This document shows, in pieces, positions 1 through 8,654 of a stretch of DNA of 25,038 nt (position 1 is its first letter; the number at the start of each line of letters is the position of its first letter). The translations under genes were made by a program, and so were the position numbers. Source of the DNA: Desulfobacteraceae bacterium (GTDB lineage: Bacteria; Desulfobacterota; Desulfobacteria; Desulfobacterales; Desulfobacteraceae); assembly GCA_011390435.1 (NCBI GenBank), contig JAABSK010000013.1, positions 1-25,038 of the forward strand, read 5' to 3'. A model generated the notes under the pieces. The model worked only from the letters and a program-made list of their open reading frames with translations. It was not told where the DNA came from and did not search any database.

Positions 1-828
1 GGAAAAGCGAGCGGGTCTGCTAAGAGATTGACGATCAATCAGCAGAAATTTCCGGTTCACCGCGGGACACCCGCCCTGATCGGGGCTGCAATTCAGGTCA
101 TGTCCGCATTTGACGGACCTGGAATCACCGGATTTCTTGCCGGAGATATCGGCCTGGGGCATGGCAGCAGAAAACTTTATCATCATCTGGTACACACAGC
201 AGATCTTTCTGGAATCAACACACTGGTGTTTCATTATCTGCAGCCGGATGTGGACTGGCACAACAAAGTGTTGTTCCGGATTCAGGATCTGACGGTTCAG
301 CCCATCATGATTGCGGATGCCGGATTCATGTATGCCGCCAAGATGAGCGGCCAGGCAGCGGCCTATGATCTGTTCACTCCGGATGCAGGGGAGCTGGCCT
401 TTCTGGCAGATGAAACAGCGCCCCATCCCTTTTACACCCGGGGATTTATCCTGCACACGGACAACAGGATTCCAGACCTGGTCGCAAGGGCATACACGCA
501 CAACAACGCAGCCCGGTATCTTCTGGTCAAAGGCGCAGTTGACTGCATTATGGATTCATCCGGACTGCTGTCCCAGGTGGAAGGTCCGTCCTGTGAGGCC
601 ATGGAAGCGATTGGCGGGACAGGGGATACCCTCACCGGTATCGTCGCCGCCCTGATCAGCATGGGGATGCCGATTCCGCAGGCAGCCCATGCCGCAGCCA
701 GAATCAACCGTCTGGCCGGCAGTCTGGCCGACCCCACGCCTGCCACCCAGATCCATGAAATCATCTCCCATATCCCGGCTGCGGCAAAAACAGTTCTGGG
801 ACCTGATTTGCTTTTTCAGCAGCTGTGA
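1..828 (+). CDS. Ribokinase-superfamily protein, NAD(P)HX dehydratase-like (5' partial)
   Basis: The C-terminal half matches the YjeF C-terminal / NAD(P)H-hydrate dehydratase group of the ribokinase fold. It has a TPDAGELAFL segment like the TPHPGE motif of that group, then LLVKGA, then the GGTGDTLTGIVAAL nucleotide/catalytic motif near the C terminus. In the family this enzyme repairs hydrated NAD(P)H using ADP or ATP, but related sugar kinases share the motif, so the substrate is not certain. The frame is open to base 1. The only internal start candidate nearby is TTG at 28, without a well-spaced Shine-Dalgarno, so the true start probably lies upstream of the window. The fused epimerase domain of bifunctional Nnr proteins is not seen in the visible part. 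It ends about 60 bases before a hairpin terminator. Confidence 0.6.
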   Translation, partial: GKASGSAKRLTINQQKFPVHRGTPALIGAAIQVMSAFDGPGITGFLAGDIGLGHGSRKLYHHLVHTADLSGINTLVFHYLQPDVDWHNKVLFRIQDLTVQPIMIADAGFMYAAKMSGQAAAYDLFTPDAGELAFLADETAPHPFYTRGFILHTDNRIPDLVARAYTHNNAARYLLVKGAVDCIMDSSGLLSQVEGPSCEAMEAIGGTGDTLTGIVAALISMGMPIPQAAHAAARINRLAGSLADPTPATQIHEIISHIPAAAKTVLGPDLLFQQL

Positions 829-837
829 ATCCATCTC

Positions 838-865
838 TTGTTATTTGAATTCAAAATGTGATAAT
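838..865 (+). promoter_or_regulatory. Putative promoter of the amino-acid ABC operon
   Basis: TTGTTA at 838-843 and GATAAT at 860-865 are separated by 16 bases. The -10 is preceded by TG one base upstream (extended -10 form). A start near 872 would place the hairpin at 887-912 inside the leader. An alternative extended -10 (TG-T-TATATT, 926-934) lies after that hairpin. This call rests on consensus matching only. Confidence 0.35.
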
Positions 866-886
866 ACAATGTTTATGATATAAGGA

Positions 887-912
887 GCATGTTTCTCAAA
901 CATTGCTTTTTT
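887..912 (+). terminator. Rho-independent terminator or leader attenuator
   Basis: GCATGTTT (887-894) pairs with AAACATTGC (898-906) across a CTC loop with one bulged T. Six T residues follow directly (907-912). It would end transcription from the upstream kinase-like gene. If the 838-865 promoter is real, it instead sits in the leader of the importer operon. Confidence 0.6.
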
Positions 913-955
913 ATAAATTACAGGGTGTTATATTAATTATTACAGGAGAATGATT

Positions 956-1696
956 ATGATGCTGAAAAAAAGTTTAATGATGGTTTTGGCCGTGCTCATG
1001 TTTGTACCCAGTGTGTATTCTCAAACAGTGATTACAGTTGCTGCTGATGCCACGTGGCCGCCAATGGAGTACATTGATAAAAACAAGGCCATTACCGGCT
1101 TTGCACCTGACCTGCTGGCTGCAATGGAAGCGGTCAGCGACATTAAATTTGACATTCGTAACACTGCCTGGGATGGTATTTTTGCAGGTCTTGCAGCGGG
1201 TAAATATGACATGATTTCATCTTCTGTTTCCATTACAGAAGACCGCAAGAAAGTGATGAGTTTCAGCGACCCCTATTTTGAAGTCAAACAGGGCGTTATC
1301 ACTCAAAAAACGTCGGCCATCAAATCTGAGGCGGATTTAAAAGGAAAGACAGTTGGTGCGCAGATCGGAACCACTGGTTTTTTAATGATGCGTAAAGTCG
1401 ACGGCGTCAACATGAAATCCTACGATGAAATCGGCCTTGCTGTTGAAGATCTGTTCAATGGCAGAACCGATGCGGTTGTGTGTGATGATGCGGTTGCAGC
1501 TGATTATGCCTTGACCAATGAACAATATTCCAAAAAATTGACCCTGGCGTTTCTGATGAAGTCGGATCAGCCGGAATATCTGGGATTTGCGTTTAAAAAA
1601 GGAGCGTCTCAGGATAAGCTGAAACTGGTAAATGAGGCCCTGGCAAAAGTCAAGGCATCTGGAGAATATGATAGAATTTTTAACAAATGGTTCTAA
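956..1696 (+). CDS. Amino-acid ABC transporter periplasmic substrate-binding protein
   Basis: This is a family-3 (PBP2 fold) solute-binding protein that captures a polar amino acid in the periplasm and delivers it to the permease encoded next. The first ~20 residues are a signal peptide (basic MMLKK, hydrophobic core, likely cut after VYS). The mature protein has the family pattern: ATWPPMEYID near the N terminus, GFAPDLLAAM, ITEDRKKVMSFSDPYF, and a lysine/glycine-rich GKTVGAQIGTTG hinge region. Its 246 residues are usual for the family. ATG 956 is chosen because AGGAG at 944-948 is 7 bases upstream; the in-frame ATG at 950 is too close to it. No lipobox is seen. The exact ligand cannot be read from the sequence. 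Confidence 0.88.
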   Translation: MMLKKSLMMVLAVLMFVPSVYSQTVITVAADATWPPMEYIDKNKAITGFAPDLLAAMEAVSDIKFDIRNTAWDGIFAGLAAGKYDMISSSVSITEDRKKVMSFSDPYFEVKQGVITQKTSAIKSEADLKGKTVGAQIGTTGFLMMRKVDGVNMKSYDEIGLAVEDLFNGRTDAVVCDDAVAADYALTNEQYSKKLTLAFLMKSDQPEYLGFAFKKGASQDKLKLVNEALAKVKASGEYDRIFNKWF

Positions 1697-1713
1697 CGGA
1701 TCAAAATGATCAA

Positions 1714-1747
1714 AATCCCTGGTCAGGCAGTCAGCCTGCCAGGGATT
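1714..1747 (+). terminator. Strong intercistronic stem-loop in the ABC operon
   Basis: AATCCCTGG (1714-1722) plus CAGGC (1724-1728) pair with GCCTG plus CCAGGGATT (1734-1747). This gives a 14-bp stem with a single bulged T and an AGTCA loop. The tail is TCGGTTTTA, so the U-run is short. It may act as a leaky terminator or as a 3' stabiliser that raises binding-protein mRNA over permease mRNA. Confidence 0.6.
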
Positions 1748-1806
1748 TCGGTTTTATCGGCCCAGAAAAATCCAGATGAATGTTGCACAGCATTGGAGCA
1801 GCCAAA

Positions 1807-2604
1807 ATGGCAGACAAGGACCATCCGATTAATATAGAAGTGGGCGACGGTGCCGCCATTCCATCGAAAAAAGATAAAGGCCTGGTCAATGCCTGGTCCA
1901 TATCGTTCTTTGGCGCTATTGGCTGTATGGTGTATTTATGCCTGAGCGATCCAGATATGTACTGGGAGGTCTTAAAATTTCTTCCAGATGGTATTCTGGT
2001 CACCTTTCAGGTCACTATCGCTTCAATTTTTCTGGCGCTGTTCATCGGCCTGTTCACCGGTCTGGGCCGCATTTCAGACAACCGGCTGATCAACACCATC
2101 GCCTCAACCTATGTTGAAGTGGTGCGTGGCATTCCGCTGCTGGTCCAGCTTTTCTACATTTATTATGCGTTGGGGCGATTTGAGTTCCTGCAGATTTCAG
2201 AGCTGCCGTCAGCCATCATTGCCATGGGGTTCTGTTATGGCGCTTATATGGGAGAGGTTTTCAGGGCTGGTATCATCTCCATTGATCACGGTCAGGGAGA
2301 AGCGGCCCGGTCTCTGGGGTTCAATAAAACGCAGACCATGTTCATGGTGATTCTGCCCCAGTCATGGAAGACCATTCTGCCGCCGGTGGGAAATGAATTC
2401 ATCGCATTGTTAAAAGACAGCTCCCTGGTTTCCATTCTTGCGGTTGCCGATATCTTGAGGCGCGGGCGTGAGTTTGCCAGTGTGACTTTCAGTTATTTTG
2501 AAGCCTATACCATGGTGGCACTGGTATATCTGGTAATTACGCTTGTTTTATCCAAAGGGGTCAGCAAAATGGAAGAAAGGTTGAATTACTATGAAAGAGA
2601 GTAA
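1807..2604 (+). CDS. Amino-acid ABC transporter permease (HisM/GlnP family)
   Basis: This is an inner-membrane permease of the polar amino-acid uptake family. After a ~35-residue polar N terminus there is a hydrophobic segment, then several more membrane helices. The family signature [20 protein letters not shown] is present. The EAA loop that contacts the ATPase starts at [20 protein letters not shown] and runs on to the [18 protein letters not shown] region. ATG 1807 is preferred because GGAG at 1795-1798 lies 8 bases upstream; an in-frame ATG at 1780 has no such site. The 3' end overlaps the ATPase gene by 14 bases, which suggests coupled translation. The product is 265 residues, somewhat longer than usual because of the polar N-terminal extension. 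Confidence 0.88.
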   Translation: MADKDHPINIEVGDGAAIPSKKDKGLVNAWSISFFGAIGCMVYLCLSDPDMYWEVLKFLPDGILVTFQVTIASIFLALFIGLFTGLGRISDNRLINTIASTYVEVVRGIPLLVQLFYIYYALGRFEFLQISELPSAIIAMGFCYGAYMGEVFRAGIISIDHGQGEAARSLGFNKTQTMFMVILPQSWKTILPPVGNEFIALLKDSSLVSILAVADILRRGREFASVTFSYFEAYTMVALVYLVITLVLSKGVSKMEERLNYYERE

Positions 2605-3331
2605 CGCCATTATTCAGATCAAAGACGTTTATAAGTATTTTGGTAAATTATGCGCGTTAAACAAGATCAACCTTGAAGTCAATCCCGGTGAAAAAGTGGT
2701 TGTGATCGGCCCGTCCGGATCGGGTAAGTCAACCGTGCTGCGGTCGATCAACCGGCTGGAGGAGATTGACCGGGGGCAGATTATTGTTGACGGTCTGGAT
2801 ATCAACGATCGAAACAACGATATCAATTCCATTCGTCAGGAACTTGGGATGGTGTTTCAGAGTTTCAACCTTTTTCCCCATAAAACCGTATTGGGAAATC
2901 TGACCATGGCCCCGATGAAACTCAAGAAACTGTCACGGCACAAAGCGGAAAAAATTGCCATGGAGCTGTTGCACAAGGTTGGCATCAGTGATAAGGCCCA
3001 GGTCTATCCTAAAATGCTGTCCGGTGGTCAGCAGCAGCGGGTGGCCATTGCCAGGGCCCTGGCAATGAATCCCAAGATCATGCTCTTTGATGAACCCACC
3101 TCTGCTCTGGATCCGGAAATGATCGGCGAAGTGCTGGAAGTGATGGTAAATCTTGCCAAAGAAGGGATGACCATGGTGTGTGTCACCCATGAAATGGGGT
3201 TTGCAAGAGAGGTGGCTGATAAAGTGATTTTTATGGATCAGGGCAGGATCGTTGAAACCGGAACTCCGGAACACTTTTTCAGCAATCCTGAAAACGACAG
3301 AACCAAACTGTTTTTATCCCAGATCTTATGA
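2591..3331 (+). CDS. Amino-acid ABC transporter ATP-binding protein (GlnQ-like)
   Basis: This is the ATPase that powers the preceding permease. The Walker A motif GPSGSGKST has its lysine at residue 46. A Q-loop ([11 protein letters not shown]) follows, then the signature [15 protein letters not shown], the Walker B/D-loop [13 protein letters not shown], and the switch histidine in [11 protein letters not shown]. The spacing and the [17 protein letters not shown] stretch are typical of the polar amino-acid (GlnQ/HisP) subfamily. The 246-residue length is also typical. It starts inside the end of the permease gene and ends 28 bases before the convergent kinase gene. Confidence 0.92.
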   Translation: MKESNAIIQIKDVYKYFGKLCALNKINLEVNPGEKVVVIGPSGSGKSTVLRSINRLEEIDRGQIIVDGLDINDRNNDINSIRQELGMVFQSFNLFPHKTVLGNLTMAPMKLKKLSRHKAEKIAMELLHKVGISDKAQVYPKMLSGGQQQRVAIARALAMNPKIMLFDEPTSALDPEMIGEVLEVMVNLAKEGMTMVCVTHEMGFAREVADKVIFMDQGRIVETGTPEHFFSNPENDRTKLFLSQIL

Positions 3332-3359
3332 TGCCGGTCACGGACTGAGAATCGCTGCG

Positions 3360-5729
3360 TTATTCCCCATCCAGAATCCGGCGGATTTTTTCGGTCAGCT
3401 CTTTGAGTGAGAAGGGTTTCTGGATAAAGGCAAGCCCTTTGTCCAGCACACCCTGGTGGGCAATCACATCGGCTGTGTAGCCGGACATGAACAATTGTTT
3501 CAGGTCCGGGTGGGTTTTCGCAAGATGCTTTGCCAGGTCCCGGCCGTTCATTTTCGGCATGACCACATCGGTCAGGAGCAGGTGAATTTTCTTGTCAAAA
3601 GCGCTGGCCAGCGCAATGGCCTCAAGGGGATTTCCCGCCGGGATAACCGTGTATCCCTGACGTTCCAGCATCAATTGGGTGATGTTTAAAATCGCAGGTT
3701 CATCTTCCACCAGCAGAATGGTCTCACTGCCCCGAGGGCTGGGTTCTGCAGGCTGAAAAAGATCGGATGGCATATCGGTTGAGTGGTGCCGGGGAAGATA
3801 GATATTGAAGGTGGCACCCTGGCCGGGCCGGCTGTTTACATTGATGAACCCGTTATTCTGCTTGACAACGCCGTACACCGTGGCCAGACCGAGACCGGTT
3901 CCTTTTCCAGTGTCTTTTGTGGTGAAAAACGGTTCAAACAGGTTATCCAGCGTTTCCAGATCCATACCGCAGCCGGTGTCACTGACTTTGAGCAGGACAA
4001 AATCACCTGGCACAGAACCCATATGCGCTTTGCAATCAGCCGCATCAATGTGTATTGTATTGGTTTCAATGGTGATTTTTCCCACACCTTTGATGGCATC
4101 CCTGGCATTGACGCACAGGTTGGCCACCACCTGATCGACCTGGGACGGGTCCATTTTTACGGGCCACAATTTTTCAGCAGGTTTCCAGACCAGATCAATG
4201 TCTTCGCCGATAAGACGCTGGAGCATGGTCATCATTTTTTTGACTGTCTGGTTCAGGTCGAGCACTTTGGGGGCGATGATCTGTTTTCTGGCAAAGGTTA
4301 AAAGCTGTTTTGTCAGGTCAGCAGAGCGCCGGGCAGCGTTGAGGATCTCCTGGAGGTTCGTGTAAAGGGGATCAGACGAATCCATGCCGTCCATGGCGGC
4401 CTGGGTATAGCCAAGAATGACCGTGAGCATGTTATTGAAATCGTGGGCCACACCTCCGGCCAGCCGTCCCACCGATTCCATTTTCTGGGCCTGGGTCAGC
4501 TGGAGTTCAAGGGCTTTGCGGTCACTGACATCCAGATTGACCACAATGGCGCCGTCAACCGCGCCGGTATCGTCAAAAATCGGGGCGGTATAGTTCAATA
4601 TGGTTTTTTTCTGGCCGTCAAAAGCTTCGATTTCCAGCAGTTCGTCAACAATCGTGACTCCATGGCGGATGGTTTTGGCCAGGGCCCAGTCTTCAGCCTT
4701 GATCGGTTCCCTGGATGGCAGATGCCAGGCTTTGAAGATACCGTATTCAGAAATGGGAACTCTGGGCTCTGCTCCCCAGATTTTCACACCCATGGGGTTC
4801 CCCTGGATCAAATTGCCGTCTTTGTCTGCAAACCACAGTCCAATGGGCAGGATTTCAAAAATGCGCTGCAGAAGGTGTTCGCGTTTTCGCAGTGCGTCTT
4901 CTGATCGTCTGCTTTCAGTAACGTCTTCAACAATGCCGACACCGCCGAAAAATCGTTTGTTTTTGTCCAGCAGCGGCGCGACATAGACCTTTACCGGGGT
5001 GGATTTCTTTGCTGTCACACTGTGGTAAACTCCTTCATAAAACCCGGAGTGCTTGTTCAGGGCGTTTTGTATTTGGGCCACAAGCTTTTTATCCGGCAGG
5101 GTCTGCATGTTCAGTCCGATAAGCCGTTTTCGCGACGATCCAATGATGGTGATAAAATTATCGTTGCAGTCGACAATGGTGCCGGTTTGATCAAAGTGAA
5201 AAATACCGATGGGTGATTGCTCGAACAAAAGGCGGTACCGCAGTTCACTGTCACGCAGGGTCTGTTCAGCATTTTTCCGATTGGTGATGTTATGATAATT
5301 TCCCAGGATGCCCTTGATGTCCGGATCATGCAGCAGATTGCTTCCGGTAAATTCGATCCACTGGTATGTGCCGTCTTTGCATTGATATCGGCACTCCATG
5401 GTTTGAATGACATCGGGTGTGCGTAAAATCTGTTCAAAAAAGCCCAGGGTTTGTTCCAGGTCGTCCGGGTGCACATTGTCCCACGCGCACGTGCCGACAA
5501 GTTCTTCCGGCTTCCAGCCAAAGCGCTTTTCAACGTTTGGGCTTTTATAGCGATTGATTCCGTTTTGATCAATGATAACGATGACATCACCGATATTGGC
5601 GACCATTTTGTTTTGCCTGGCCTTGTTTTTACGAAGCCGTTCCACAGCCTTCAAGCTTTCGGCTTTTGCAGATTCCAGTTCCCGGATCTGGTGTTTCAGC
5701 GCATTGTCAGTGGCCTTTTTTGCTGCCAT
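3360..5729 (-). CDS. PAS-domain hybrid sensor histidine kinase with C-terminal receiver
   Basis: This is a soluble hybrid kinase with no membrane helix. In order it has a coiled coil (~1-45), three PAS domains with PAC-like ends (~45-170, ~170-300, ~300-410), a HisKA domain with the phospho-acceptor His429 in GGVAHDFNNML, an HATPase domain (NARDAI, DTGCGMD, GTGLGLATVYG), and a receiver domain (~670-789) with the phospho-acceptor Asp721 in LLTDVVMPKMNG. The start is ATG 5729, with AGGA 8 bases upstream; the frame stays open to 5828, but that N-terminal extension is not protein-like and has no ribosome site. It stands alone, so its output partner is unknown. It converges on the ABC ATPase gene. 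Confidence 0.88.
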   Translation of the reverse strand: MAAKKATDNALKHQIRELESAKAESLKAVERLRKNKARQNKMVANIGDVIVIIDQNGINRYKSPNVEKRFGWKPEELVGTCAWDNVHPDDLEQTLGFFEQILRTPDVIQTMECRYQCKDGTYQWIEFTGSNLLHDPDIKGILGNYHNITNRKNAEQTLRDSELRYRLLFEQSPIGIFHFDQTGTIVDCNDNFITIIGSSRKRLIGLNMQTLPDKKLVAQIQNALNKHSGFYEGVYHSVTAKKSTPVKVYVAPLLDKNKRFFGGVGIVEDVTESRRSEDALRKREHLLQRIFEILPIGLWFADKDGNLIQGNPMGVKIWGAEPRVPISEYGIFKAWHLPSREPIKAEDWALAKTIRHGVTIVDELLEIEAFDGQKKTILNYTAPIFDDTGAVDGAIVVNLDVSDRKALELQLTQAQKMESVGRLAGGVAHDFNNMLTVILGYTQAAMDGMDSSDPLYTNLQEILNAARRSADLTKQLLTFARKQIIAPKVLDLNQTVKKMMTMLQRLIGEDIDLVWKPAEKLWPVKMDPSQVDQVVANLCVNARDAIKGVGKITIETNTIHIDAADCKAHMGSVPGDFVLLKVSDTGCGMDLETLDNLFEPFFTTKDTGKGTGLGLATVYGVVKQNNGFINVNSRPGQGATFNIYLPRHHSTDMPSDLFQPAEPSPRGSETILLVEDEPAILNITQLMLERQGYTVIPAGNPLEAIALASAFDKKIHLLLTDVVMPKMNGRDLAKHLAKTHPDLKQLFMSGYTADVIAHQGVLDKGLAFIQKPFSLKELTEKIRRILDGE

Positions 5730-5762
5730 GGGTATCATCCTGGTCGAATAATTTTTTAGGGT

Positions 5763-5796
5763 GAAACAGGCCTGTGTGCAGTTGTATGCCTGTTTC
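5763..5796. repeat. 9-bp perfect inverted repeat upstream of the hybrid kinase gene
   Basis: GAAACAGGC (5763-5771) and GCCTGTTTC (5788-5796) are perfectly complementary around a 16-base spacer. They lie 34-67 bases upstream of the kinase start. The repeat could be an operator or a 5' UTR hairpin. It has no T-run on either side, so it is not an intrinsic terminator. Confidence 0.55.
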
Positions 5797-5800
5797 GGGG

Positions 5801-5816
5801 TATTTGTCCACAAATA
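5801..5816. repeat. 7-2-7 palindrome in the divergent intergenic region
   Basis: TATTTGT-CC-ACAAATA is a perfect AT-rich dyad. It sits only 4 bases from the 9-bp inverted repeat, between the divergent kinase and transporter genes. It is a candidate protein-binding site. The rest of 5730-5956 shows an AT-rich stretch near 5811-5840 and a TTGACA at 5884-5889 with no good -10 behind it. Confidence 0.45.
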
Positions 5817-5956
5817 TATTCTATACAAAATAAAAAAAGGCCGTTATGGTCAGAGAGCGTGTGTCCGAACAATCGGATTTCTCTTGACAAGAACAGGGCG
5901 CGATGACTAAAACCAGTCAAAGTTATGTCCCCATTCCTCAAAAAAGGAGTTCTGTA

Positions 5957-6955
5957 ATGAAGCCTGTACTGTATTTTTTAACCCTCCTGGTGATGGTGAT
6001 CGCTGTTGCCGGAACCGGCATTGCCGGAAACACTCCCTATATCGGAATTTCAAAAATTGTTGCCCACCCTGCCCTGGATGCCCTGGAAAAAGGGGTTCAG
6101 GACGGAATCACCGAACAGTTTCCCCAGGCACGGTTTGATCTTCAGAACGCCAATGGCGAGCTGACCACTGCTGCGTCCATTGCCCGGAAATTCAAAGCTG
6201 AAAAAGTTGATATTGCCGTTGGCATTGCCACGCCGACTGCCCAGGCCCTGGTGGGGGCGATCAAGGATCGGCCGGTTGTGTTCTGTGCAGTGACCGATCC
6301 TGAGGGGGCTGGTTTGGTGAGTTCGGTTGAAAAAGGAGAGCCTTTTGTCACCGGAACCAGCGATATGACACCGGTCAGAGAACAGATCATGCTGCTAAAC
6401 CGCATCAAAAAGATCAACACCCTGGGCCATGTGTATTCCAGCAGCGAAGCCAATGCCGTTACCCTGGCGTCCATTGCCCGGCAGGTGTGCAAATCAATGG
6501 GAATCAAATTTGTGGAAGCAACCGTGAGCAACTCTTCAGAGGTGAAACAGGCGGTTCAGGCCATTGCCTCCCGGGTGGATGGTATCTACCTGAGCAACGA
6601 CAATACAATATTTTCGGCCCTGAGCGCCATTACCGCCGTTGCCATGAAGCACAAGATTCCCATCATGAGTGCAGACCCCAGTTCTGCTGTGGACAATGAT
6701 GTTCTGGTTGCCTGGGGATTTGATTATTATAAAATGGGTCGGGTCACCGGGCAGCTGTGCGCTGATATCCTCAATGGCGCAAAACCTGAGGATCTCCCAA
6801 CGCTTTACATGACAGACCCTTCTGATGTGGACCTGCTGGTCAACCTGGATGTGGCCGGGCATCTGGGTATCCGTTTTCCCCAGGAGATTATTGATAAGGC
6901 CAACTCAGTTATCCGGAATGGGAAACTGATCCAAAAGCCGGTTTCTGCCCAATGA
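5957..6955 (+). CDS. ABC transporter substrate-binding protein (TrpX/DUF534 family)
   Basis: This is a periplasmic binding protein of the ABC-sub-bind (DUF534) family, which resembles the ribose-binding fold. It has an N-terminal signal peptide (~25 residues, likely cut near GIAG/NTP), then IGISKIVAHPALDALEKGV and the family pattern VDIAVGIATPTAQAL, VVFCAVTDPEGAGLV, VTGTSDMTPVREQI, and later IMSADPSSAVDNDVLVAWGFDYYKMGR. Family members bind tryptophan or other aromatic compounds in some Firmicutes; the ligand here is unknown. ATG 5957 is chosen because AGGAG lies 7 bases upstream; an in-frame ATG at 5903 would give an atypical extension before the signal peptide. It is the first gene of a three-gene importer. 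Confidence 0.85.
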   Translation: MKPVLYFLTLLVMVIAVAGTGIAGNTPYIGISKIVAHPALDALEKGVQDGITEQFPQARFDLQNANGELTTAASIARKFKAEKVDIAVGIATPTAQALVGAIKDRPVVFCAVTDPEGAGLVSSVEKGEPFVTGTSDMTPVREQIMLLNRIKKINTLGHVYSSSEANAVTLASIARQVCKSMGIKFVEATVSNSSEVKQAVQAIASRVDGIYLSNDNTIFSALSAITAVAMKHKIPIMSADPSSAVDNDVLVAWGFDYYKMGRVTGQLCADILNGAKPEDLPTLYMTDPSDVDLLVNLDVAGHLGIRFPQEIIDKANSVIRNGKLIQKPVSAQ

Positions 6956-7842
6956 TCGAAGGGATTTTTGTTGAGGGCCTGATTTATGGGATCATGGCCC
7001 TGGGGGTGTTTTTTACGTTCCGAATACTGGATTTTCCGGATTTGACCGTGGATGGTTCCTTTCCCATGGGGGCGGTGATCATGGCAGCCTGCCTGCACGG
7101 CGGAATGGGCATTTCAGCCGGCCTTGCACTGGCTTTTGCCGGCGGGATCATGGCCGGAGCAGTGACAGCAACCATTCATAATGTGCTGAAAGTCCCCCAT
7201 CTTCTGGCAGGGATTCTGACCATGACAATGCTGTACTCTATCAACATCCGGATTTTGTCCAACAGGGCGAACCTGCCACTGATACGGGAAGAAACCATTC
7301 TGACGAAACTCCATGCCTGGACCGGCAGTGTGATGCCGCCGGAATATGCATCGCTGGTCTTTTTCATTTTCCTGGTGCTGGCGGTCAAATTGTTGCTGGA
7401 CCTGTTTTTCCTCACTGATATGGGCCTGGTGTTCGGTGCCCTTGGCAACAATGAACAGATGGTAAGGGTCCAGGGCAGTAATCCTGCCACGCTCAAGCTG
7501 ATCGGTGTGGGGCTTTCCAACGGAATGGTGGCCCTGTCCGGAGCTTTTGCCGCTCAGTATCAGGGGTTTGCCGACATCAATCTGGGGCAGGGTATTGTGA
7601 TCTCCGGCCTGGCCTCTGTGATGCTCGGAGAATTTCTGCTTCGGAGCAACCGGATTTATCTTCTGACCCTTCGGGTGATCCTGGGGGCCATTCTGTTCAA
7701 GGCCATCATGTATCTTGGGCGGTACTACGGTTATTATATCAACCTGACTCCCAATGATCTCAAGCTGATTGCCGGTGTTTTGATCATCGTCTCCCTTGGT
7801 GTGACCAATTTCAGAACGATAAGGACAAAACAGACATCATGA
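6952..7842 (+). CDS. ABC transporter permease (TrpY/COG4120-like)
   Basis: This is an inner-membrane permease of the branched-chain amino-acid/ribose-type family that pairs with DUF534 binding proteins. It is 296 residues and almost wholly hydrophobic, with about eight membrane segments. It opens with FVEGLIYGIMALGVFFTFRIL and DFPDLTVDGSFPMGAV, which are characteristic of this group. A GNNEQMVRVQGSN cytoplasmic loop, likely the ATPase contact, lies around residue 165. Its ATG overlaps the stop of the binding-protein gene (ATGA) and its end overlaps the ATPase gene in the same way, so all three are probably translated as one unit. Confidence 0.85.
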   Translation: MIEGIFVEGLIYGIMALGVFFTFRILDFPDLTVDGSFPMGAVIMAACLHGGMGISAGLALAFAGGIMAGAVTATIHNVLKVPHLLAGILTMTMLYSINIRILSNRANLPLIREETILTKLHAWTGSVMPPEYASLVFFIFLVLAVKLLLDLFFLTDMGLVFGALGNNEQMVRVQGSNPATLKLIGVGLSNGMVALSGAFAAQYQGFADINLGQGIVISGLASVMLGEFLLRSNRIYLLTLRVILGAILFKAIMYLGRYYGYYINLTPNDLKLIAGVLIIVSLGVTNFRTIRTKQTS

Positions 7843-8636
7843 TCCGGCTTGAACAGTTGACAAAGATTTTTGGACAGGGCACTGCTGAAGAAAAAACCGT
7901 TATCCGGAAAGTTGATTTCCAGGCCTGCAAAGGGGATTTTGTCACCATTATCGGCAGCAACGGCGCTGGAAAAACCACCCTGTTCAATCTGATTTCAGGT
8001 GCGCTGATGCCCACTTCCGGCCGTATTCTGATCGATGGCAAAGCAGTTACCCGGAAACCTGAATACAAGCGGGCTGCCTGCATCGGGCGGATTTTCCAGG
8101 ACCCGTTGGCTGGAACCGCATCCAACATGACCATTGAGGACAACATGATGATCACCAGCCAGAAGGGATTTAAATGGCCGATCATCAGTCTGAATAACAA
8201 AAAAAGGGCGTTTTTCCGGGAACAGGTCCGGCAGTTGAACATGGGTCTGGAACACCGGCTCAAAGATAATGTCAGTGCATTGTCCGGTGGACAGAGACAG
8301 GCCCTGACCCTTCTCATGACGGTATTGTCCGACCCGGCCATTCTGCTTCTGGATGAACACACCGCAGCCCTTGACCCCAGAAATGCCGAAAAGGTCATGA
8401 GCCTGACCACCCGGTTTGTCCGTGAAAAACAGTTGACCGCGCTTATGGTTACCCATAACATGACCCATGCCATCCGGTATGGAAACCGCCTGATCATGAT
8501 GGATGCAGGGGAAATTATCATTGATGTCAGCGGTCCTGAAAAACAGCAGTTGACCGTTGCCCGCCTGGTGGAGATGTTCAGCCGGATTCGCCAGAAAGAT
8601 TTTGAAACCGATGCGGTTCTGCTGGCACAGCCCTGA
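7839..8636 (+). CDS. ABC transporter ATP-binding protein (TrpZ/COG1101-like)
   Basis: This is the ATPase of the DUF534-type importer. Walker A is GSNGAGKTT with Lys45, the Q-loop is GRIFQDPLAGTASNMT, the signature is LSGGQRQALTLLM, and Walker B is LLLLDEHTAALDP. The histidine in place of the usual proline in DEPTAALD is, as far as I recall, a regular trait of this subfamily and not damage. The switch histidine is in VTHNMTHAIRYG. It starts with an ATGA overlap with the permease. Its end lies 18 bases from the convergent recD2 gene, with no clear terminator between. Confidence 0.88.
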   Translation: MIRLEQLTKIFGQGTAEEKTVIRKVDFQACKGDFVTIIGSNGAGKTTLFNLISGALMPTSGRILIDGKAVTRKPEYKRAACIGRIFQDPLAGTASNMTIEDNMMITSQKGFKWPIISLNNKKRAFFREQVRQLNMGLEHRLKDNVSALSGGQRQALTLLMTVLSDPAILLLDEHTAALDPRNAEKVMSLTTRFVREKQLTALMVTHNMTHAIRYGNRLIMMDAGEIIIDVSGPEKQQLTVARLVEMFSRIRQKDFETDAVLLAQP

Positions 8637-8654
8637 ACAAGATCTTTTTTGACA

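Noticed and set aside
5884..5912. Sigma-70 promoter TTGACA for the TrpX-like gene
   Set aside because: The -35 is perfect but no acceptable -10 occurs at 16-18 bases, so it is mentioned only in passing.
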